This document shows, one piece after another, positions 59,965-64,000 of a DNA stretch of 64,000 nt. Made by a program: the position numbers and the translations under genes. Positions within the stretch are counted from its first letter, which is position 1; every line of letters begins with the position of its first letter. The stretch comes from Anaerovibrio lipolyticus DSM 3074 (GTDB taxonomy: Bacteria > Bacillota > Negativicutes > Selenomonadales > Selenomonadaceae). The stretch is taken from contig NZ_FQYW01000014.1 in assembly GCF_900141865.1 (NCBI RefSeq), positions 1 through 64,000 of the forward strand, given 5' to 3'. The notes beneath the pieces were generated by a model that did no database searches, had not been told where the DNA came from, and saw only the letters and a program-made list of their open reading frames with translations.

Positions 59965-61263
59965 ATGTCATTGGAAAAGCCTATTGGTCCTGAGGCCATT
60001 CTGGAAAAGAAGAAGAAATACATCATGCCTTGTCTGGCTCATTTTTACAAGGAGCCACGTCAGTTTGTAAAGGGCGATATGCAGTTTTTGTACGACAGCG
60101 AGGGACGCAAATATCTTGATATGTTCGCTGGTGTATCCGTTATGAACTGCGGTCACTGCAACCCTGAAATTCTCGAAAATGTGGTAAAGCAGGTCCAGTC
60201 CCTGCAGCATGTCTGCAATATTTATCTCACTGAAAATTTCGTTAATCTGGCTGAAAAGCTGGCCGAGGTTACACCTGGTGACTTGCAGAAAACCTTTTTC
60301 TGCTCCACTGGAACCGAGGCCAATGAAGGTGCCATGCTATTGGCTTCCATTTATACAGGCAACGACGAGTTTATCAGTCTAAGAAACGGCCTCCATGGCC
60401 GTACCAAGCTCACCATGAGTGTTACTGGTATTCAGATGTGGCGTACTGATCCTCATCCATGTGGGGGTATTCACTTTGCTCCAAATGCTTATTGTTATCG
60501 CTGCCCGTTGGGGAAAAAATATCCTGAATGTGATTTGGCCTGTGCCAATGCTGTCGAGGACTTGATAAAATATTCCACCAGTGGCCATCCAGCGGCCATG
60601 ATTGCTGAGCCTATTCAGGGAAATGCGGGTATTGTAACGCCTCCAAAGGGATACTTTAAGCGTGTTAAGGAAATCCTTGAAAAGTACAATGCTCTCCTTA
60701 TTATTGACGAGGTGCAGACAGGATTTGCCCGTACTGGCAAGATGTTTGCCATTGAAAATTTCGATGTGGTGCCTGATATTATTACCATGGCCAAAGCCCT
60801 TGGTAATGGTGCTCCAATTTCTGCCTTCACTGCATCTGCCAAGATTGCAGATACCTACACCAAGCCAGGTGCCTCCACTCTTGGTGGTAACCCTGTATCC
60901 TCCATTGCCGGTCTTAGCGTTATTAACTACATTCAGAAGCATAATCTCATGCAGAATGCCCAGGAGCGTGGCCAGCAGCTGTATGATGGTCTGGTTGAGC
61001 TTCAGAAGAAGCACCCTATCATTGGTGATATCCGTGGCCTGGGTCTCATGCGTGGTGCAGAATTTGTCCATGCCGACAAGAGCCCGGCTCCTGAGGAGTT
61101 GGATATGGTTCTTGAAGAAATGAAGGACCGTGGCTTTATTATCGGCAAGAATGGTATTGAGAGAAACGTTATGGCCTTCCAGCCACCATTGGTTGTTACT
61201 GAGGAAGACATCAATAATGTCTTAAATGCCCTGGATGATGTTTTAACAAAGCTAATTAAGTAA
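59965..61263 (+). CDS. Class III PLP-dependent aminotransferase
   Basis: A 432-residue aminotransferase of the ornithine/beta-alanine/alanine-glyoxylate group. Visible features are FCSTGTEANEGAMLLA for phosphate binding, RNGLHGRT, IIDEVQTGFARTGKMFA and the PLP-binding Lys in IITMAKALGNGAPISAF. A Cys-rich patch AYCYRCPLGKKYPECDLAC (about 175-192) is also seen in alanine-glyoxylate/AGXT2-like enzymes. Substrate unknown. AGGAGG lies 8 bases before ATG 59965; an in-frame TTG at 59959 is rejected. It may be transcribed with the U32 gene through the element between them, and ends in a strong terminator. Confidence 0.88.
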   Translation: MSLEKPIGPEAILEKKKKYIMPCLAHFYKEPRQFVKGDMQFLYDSEGRKYLDMFAGVSVMNCGHCNPEILENVVKQVQSLQHVCNIYLTENFVNLAEKLAEVTPGDLQKTFFCSTGTEANEGAMLLASIYTGNDEFISLRNGLHGRTKLTMSVTGIQMWRTDPHPCGGIHFAPNAYCYRCPLGKKYPECDLACANAVEDLIKYSTSGHPAAMIAEPIQGNAGIVTPPKGYFKRVKEILEKYNALLIIDEVQTGFARTGKMFAIENFDVVPDIITMAKALGNGAPISAFTASAKIADTYTKPGASTLGGNPVSSIAGLSVINYIQKHNLMQNAQERGQQLYDGLVELQKKHPIIGDIRGLGLMRGAEFVHADKSPAPEELDMVLEEMKDRGFIIGKNGIERNVMAFQPPLVVTEEDINNVLNALDDVLTKLIK

Positions 61264-61289
61264 ACTGATATCAATTTAATAAACACACA

Positions 61290-61336
61290 AAAATCCCTGC
61301 CAAGAAGGATTAACATTCCTCCCTGACAGGGATTTT
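61290..61336. terminator. Bidirectional terminator between aminotransferase and FIST-GGDEF genes
   Basis: AAAATCCCTG (61290-61299) pairs perfectly with CAGGGATTTT (61327-61336). T-rich arms on both strands and its position between two converging genes make it bidirectional. Confidence 0.8.
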
Positions 61337-61362
61337 AATATTCTCGTATAATATTATTTGAT

Positions 61363-63123
61363 TTAAATCACCGTTACACAATTCTTGCCGCCCTGATTCT
61401 TTGATTTATACATAGCTGCATCAACCCGCTGAAACAGGGATAGAATAGTATCATCCTTGGCAGCTGCCGTAATACCGATGCTCACCGTCACATTCTTCAC
61501 CTTAAATTGTGACGTCAATCCCATAATTTTACTTCTGATACGCTCGGCCACATTAGCGGCCACATCCACATTACAATTATTAAAGACAATTATAAACTCA
61601 TCGCCACCCCAACGGCCTGCCCTGTCCGTGGAGCGAATATTCTGTTTAATGAGATCTGCCACACTCTTAAGGACCTCATCACCAGTATCGTGCCCCAGGG
61701 TATCATTAATGCTCTTGAAATTATCTATATCCAGCATCATTACTGAAACTGAATTTCCCGATAATTGACATCTGTATAAAGAATTCGCCATTTCAGATTC
61801 CAGCTCGCCACGATTGAGAAGATTGGTGAGAAAATCGATTTTGGCAATATCATAAAGGCGTCTGTTGCTTTCCTCCAGCTCGTTGGACACAGCCTGTACA
61901 AAATGCATCATGTGACTCAGTACACTGTTTTGATGCTCCAAGCGGATTGGCTGCATTGATTCATCATTACTGGATATAACCTCATGGCCGCCCTCCCTGA
62001 AGCCGATTATGGAAAGGCACATGTTATTGAGGTATATATCTCCCCCTGGGGTTCTCATGTATTCGCCGGAGGCGTAAATCCCCGTGGAAGGAACGCCCTT
62101 GCGGCAAGCCTCCAATTCCTGGTTAACATCCTTATGAAGATGAATATTTCTTGCCCAGCAGCTTACAGCAAATATCCCCTCAGGATTAAATCTGATCATT
62201 TCCATCTGGATATTGCGGGCCTCTTGAATAATAACAGCTGGATCACCATAGCACAGACGAATCATATCACCTACAACGAAATCAGCCCCATAGCTGGCAC
62301 TGCCATCCTTATCAAGTCGTCTTGGCAGTCTGGACAAAAAGGCCCCATTTCTGATAATTGAAAATGGAAACGCCACCGCTTCACTTAAAAACTCATCATT
62401 CCAATTGGTAATGCCCAAATATTTCTCATAAATTGTCCGGACAGGCACATCATCTATTTCACAAATAGTATGATAGTTATCCAATCTGGTCACGGTCATA
62501 GTCTTGCCTAATGGCTTCCAGCCACTACCATAGCCAACATGAACATTTAAGGATTTGCCATTAAAGGCTACCATTACATGTCCCCTATGGATGACATCAT
62601 CACCAGTAAAAACAAAGCCCTGGCCAGCCGGAGTTGTACCATCATCCACCACTCCACCAAAGAATACTACCTCTGGTGGCAACTTAGATATTTCCTCGAA
62701 GAAAGGCATTGTATTAATGGCATAGCCGGCAGTGAGCATCTCCACTGCAGCCAAATTATCCACCTTGGTCAATTTTTCCAAGATTTCCACACCGATTTCC
62801 TTACTTTTATCATCATCCCAAAATACCGGGAAAACTTCAATCTGTCCTTCTTTAAACACAGAAAAAGTCAAGGAAATGCCATAATAATTAATGACACCAG
62901 CTGTAATCATAGCCGATGCTGTTCCACCGGCGATTTTAGCCTCAGGTAACACTTCCCGTACCTTTTGAATTAAATCTGGAACCTTATCCTTTAAATGGAT
63001 ATTGGCATAAATCGTAACCAGCACACAGGAATACTCCCCCATGCCAGCTAGCTGACTGGAAAATTCATCCACTTTATTAAAAAATGACTGTACATCTTCG
63101 CATAAATACGGAATGTGCTTCAT
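61363..63123 (-). CDS. FIST-sensor diguanylate cyclase (FIST_N-FIST_C-GGDEF)
   Basis: A 586-residue soluble protein. Residues about 1-195 fit FIST_N (ILVTIYANIH-like strand, KIAGGTASAMI, FFGGVVDDG) and about 205-385 fit FIST_C (GYGSGWKPLG, VFAVSCWARNIHLHK-like core). FIST domains are proposed to bind small ligands such as amino acids. After a coiled coil (about 395-425) is a GGDEF domain with the intact active site GGDEF (506-510) and an upstream RSTD inhibitory site 5 residues before it. It should make cyclic di-GMP in response to a cytoplasmic ligand. ATG 63123 has GGGGTGA 6 bases upstream; frame continuation to 63225 is not family-like. Confidence 0.85.
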   Translation of the reverse strand: MKHIPYLCEDVQSFFNKVDEFSSQLAGMGEYSCVLVTIYANIHLKDKVPDLIQKVREVLPEAKIAGGTASAMITAGVINYYGISLTFSVFKEGQIEVFPVFWDDDKSKEIGVEILEKLTKVDNLAAVEMLTAGYAINTMPFFEEISKLPPEVVFFGGVVDDGTTPAGQGFVFTGDDVIHRGHVMVAFNGKSLNVHVGYGSGWKPLGKTMTVTRLDNYHTICEIDDVPVRTIYEKYLGITNWNDEFLSEAVAFPFSIIRNGAFLSRLPRRLDKDGSASYGADFVVGDMIRLCYGDPAVIIQEARNIQMEMIRFNPEGIFAVSCWARNIHLHKDVNQELEACRKGVPSTGIYASGEYMRTPGGDIYLNNMCLSIIGFREGGHEVISSNDESMQPIRLEHQNSVLSHMMHFVQAVSNELEESNRRLYDIAKIDFLTNLLNRGELESEMANSLYRCQLSGNSVSVMMLDIDNFKSINDTLGHDTGDEVLKSVADLIKQNIRSTDRAGRWGGDEFIIVFNNCNVDVAANVAERIRSKIMGLTSQFKVKNVTVSIGITAAAKDDTILSLFQRVDAAMYKSKNQGGKNCVTVI

Positions 63124-63163
63124 ATAATTCACCCCAAAATCAGACAATGGTGCCATTGACAAA

Positions 63164-63172
63164 ATTATACCA
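63164..63172 (-). promoter_or_regulatory. Extended -10 promoter element for the FIST-GGDEF gene
   Basis: On the minus strand TGGTATAAT (63172-63164) is a TGn-extended perfect -10 box, 41 bases before ATG 63123. No good -35 was found, which fits extended -10 promoters. Confidence 0.4.
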
Positions 63173-63260
63173 TAAGATATTAGTTCACTGCGAGGAAAGA
63201 TTTTTAAAAATTTAAAGAGAAACATTTATTATGTAAACATAAAATAATCAGCACTTTTGT

Positions 63261-63299
63261 TTGCAGAACACTTGCAATAGAACATATATATGATATACT
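63261..63299 (+). promoter_or_regulatory. lexA promoter with overlapping repeat motif
   Basis: TTGCAA (63272-63277) and TATACT (63294-63299) are 16 bases apart. TTGCAGAACA (63261-63270) and TTGCAATAGAACA (63272-63284) form a near direct repeat around the -35 box. This is the right place for LexA autoregulation, though it does not match the Bacillus GAAC-N4-GTTC box. Confidence 0.5.
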
Positions 63300-63334
63300 A
63301 TAGGTACAAAACTATTATGTAAGGAGTGTGACTA

Positions 63335-63949
63335 ATGGGACGTAAACGCTGTGCCGATGAGCGCATGAGCCAAATTTACAATTACATCAAGGAATTTCTT
63401 TTATCAAAGGGCTATCCGCCTTCTGTTCGCGAGATAGGCAAGGCTGTTGGACTTAAATCATCCTCCACCGTACACGGATATCTCAATCAATTAGAGGATG
63501 CGGGGCTGATTCGCCGTGATCCGACCAAGCCTCGTGCAATTGATCTTTTGGAGGACAAGCCTTGGGAACGTACTGTCAATGTTCCGTTGGTTGGTGCAGT
63601 AACCGCCGGTACTCCTATTCTGGCGCAAGAAAATATTGAGGAGGTCTTTGCTTTCCCACAGAACCTCCTAGGTACCACGTCAGAAACCTTTATGCTGAAG
63701 GTTGACGGTGAAAGCATGATTAATGCCGGCATATATGATGGCGACTATATCATGGTCAAGCAACAGAGCACTGCAAATAACAGTGATATTGTGGTGGCAT
63801 TGGTAAATGGAGAGGCCGCCACCGTAAAACGCTTCTTCAAGGAAAAGGATTGCATCCGTCTACAGCCAGAGAATGACTCCATGGAGCCTTTCTATGAAAA
63901 GAACGTAACCATCTTGGGAAAGGTAATCGGCATCTATCGCCAAATGTAA
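63335..63949 (+). CDS. lexA: SOS response repressor LexA
   Basis: A 204-residue repressor-protease. The N-terminal winged helix ([29 protein letters not shown] then [20 protein letters not shown]) binds operators. The C-terminal S24 domain has the Ala91-Gly92 self-cleavage site in GAVTAGTPI, the catalytic Ser127 in [15 protein letters not shown] and Lys165 in ATVKRFF. RecA-stimulated cleavage would derepress the regulon. GGAG lies about 10 bases before ATG 63335. It is divergent from the FIST-GGDEF gene with about 210 bp between. Confidence 0.95.
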   Translation: MGRKRCADERMSQIYNYIKEFLLSKGYPPSVREIGKAVGLKSSSTVHGYLNQLEDAGLIRRDPTKPRAIDLLEDKPWERTVNVPLVGAVTAGTPILAQENIEEVFAFPQNLLGTTSETFMLKVDGESMINAGIYDGDYIMVKQQSTANNSDIVVALVNGEAATVKRFFKEKDCIRLQPENDSMEPFYEKNVTILGKVIGIYRQM

Positions 63950-63977
63950 ATCCAAATTCAACCCGCTATATGCAAAG

Positions 63978-64000
63978 AGAGCAACCCGTGAGGCTGCTCT
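63978..64000 (+). terminator. lexA terminator (cut by window end)
   Basis: AGAGCA pairs with TGCTCT at the last bases of the window, with CC/GG pairing inside. The T-run, if any, lies beyond the window. Confidence 0.5.

Overview
The window looks like a chromosome segment of a Gram-negative-walled Firmicute of the class Negativicutes, probably Selenomonadales (Selenomonas/Anaerovibrio/Megamonas-like). The reasons are inferential. Firmicute gene order and families (rimP-nusA-rnpM-ylxQ-infB-rbfA-nrnA-truB, hemZ, ispH next to a short S1 protein, an ACT/PheB-type protein before hom-thrB) occur together with outer-envelope functions typical of diderms (a phosphoethanolamine transferase of the EptA/YhbX type, a WecG/TagA glycosyltransferase, Tat export). 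Base composition looks to be in the mid-40s % GC by eye. Nearly all genes from 6.5 to 57.7 kb lie on the minus strand.

Layout. 0-0.6 kb: the 3' end of an IS110-family transposase and a repeat-rich non-coding stretch. 0.6-6.5 kb: accessory genes (TIGR04076 protein, TauE/SafE exporter, fucosyltransferase-like protein, Bcr/CflA efflux pump, flavoprotein, repeat-containing membrane protein). 6.5-15.4 kb: Tat-exported FAD oxidoreductase, HAD phosphatase, a YesMN-type two-component pair and a ferric-iron-type ABC transporter. 15.5-17 kb: a receiver-less CheB with a PAS/degenerate-kinase partner. 17-24.3 kb: the translation/transcription-factor operon, with a convincing promoter and a leader hairpin. 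24.3-31.1 kb: YgbA-like protein, then a probable envelope unit tagA-psd-pssA-GT2-queD-queE-PEtN transferase. 31.2-39.6 kb: relA, MBL hydrolase, fur, hemZ, hisS, aspS. 39.8-47.6 kb: recJ, PduO-type adenosyltransferase, ndk, gamma carbonic anhydrase, cca and the threonine operon. 47.7-51.1 kb: DUF512 radical SAM protein, der, plsY. 51.2-57.7 kb: rluB, BaiN-like flavoprotein, aroA, cmk, plsC, ispH, rpsA. 57.9-64 kb: U32 peptidase-family protein, class III aminotransferase, FIST-GGDEF protein, lexA.

Functional links. Psd and PssA make phosphatidylethanolamine, the usual donor for the EptA-like transferase at the end of the same run of genes. The two-component pair lies just downstream of the iron-type ABC operon on the same strand and may sense or regulate it. 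RelA, Fur, LexA and the GGDEF protein bring four regulatory systems into one window.

The most unusual features are a family of short hairpin-bearing intergenic repeats (three places, one of them a composite array upstream of fur), the orphan CheB/PAS pair, the FIST-GGDEF fusion, and an unrecognised membrane protein with a Gly/Tyr/His-rich repeat domain. I found no CRISPR array, prophage, tRNA or rRNA, and no clearly new defence or biosynthetic system. Most of the window is ordinary housekeeping sequence.
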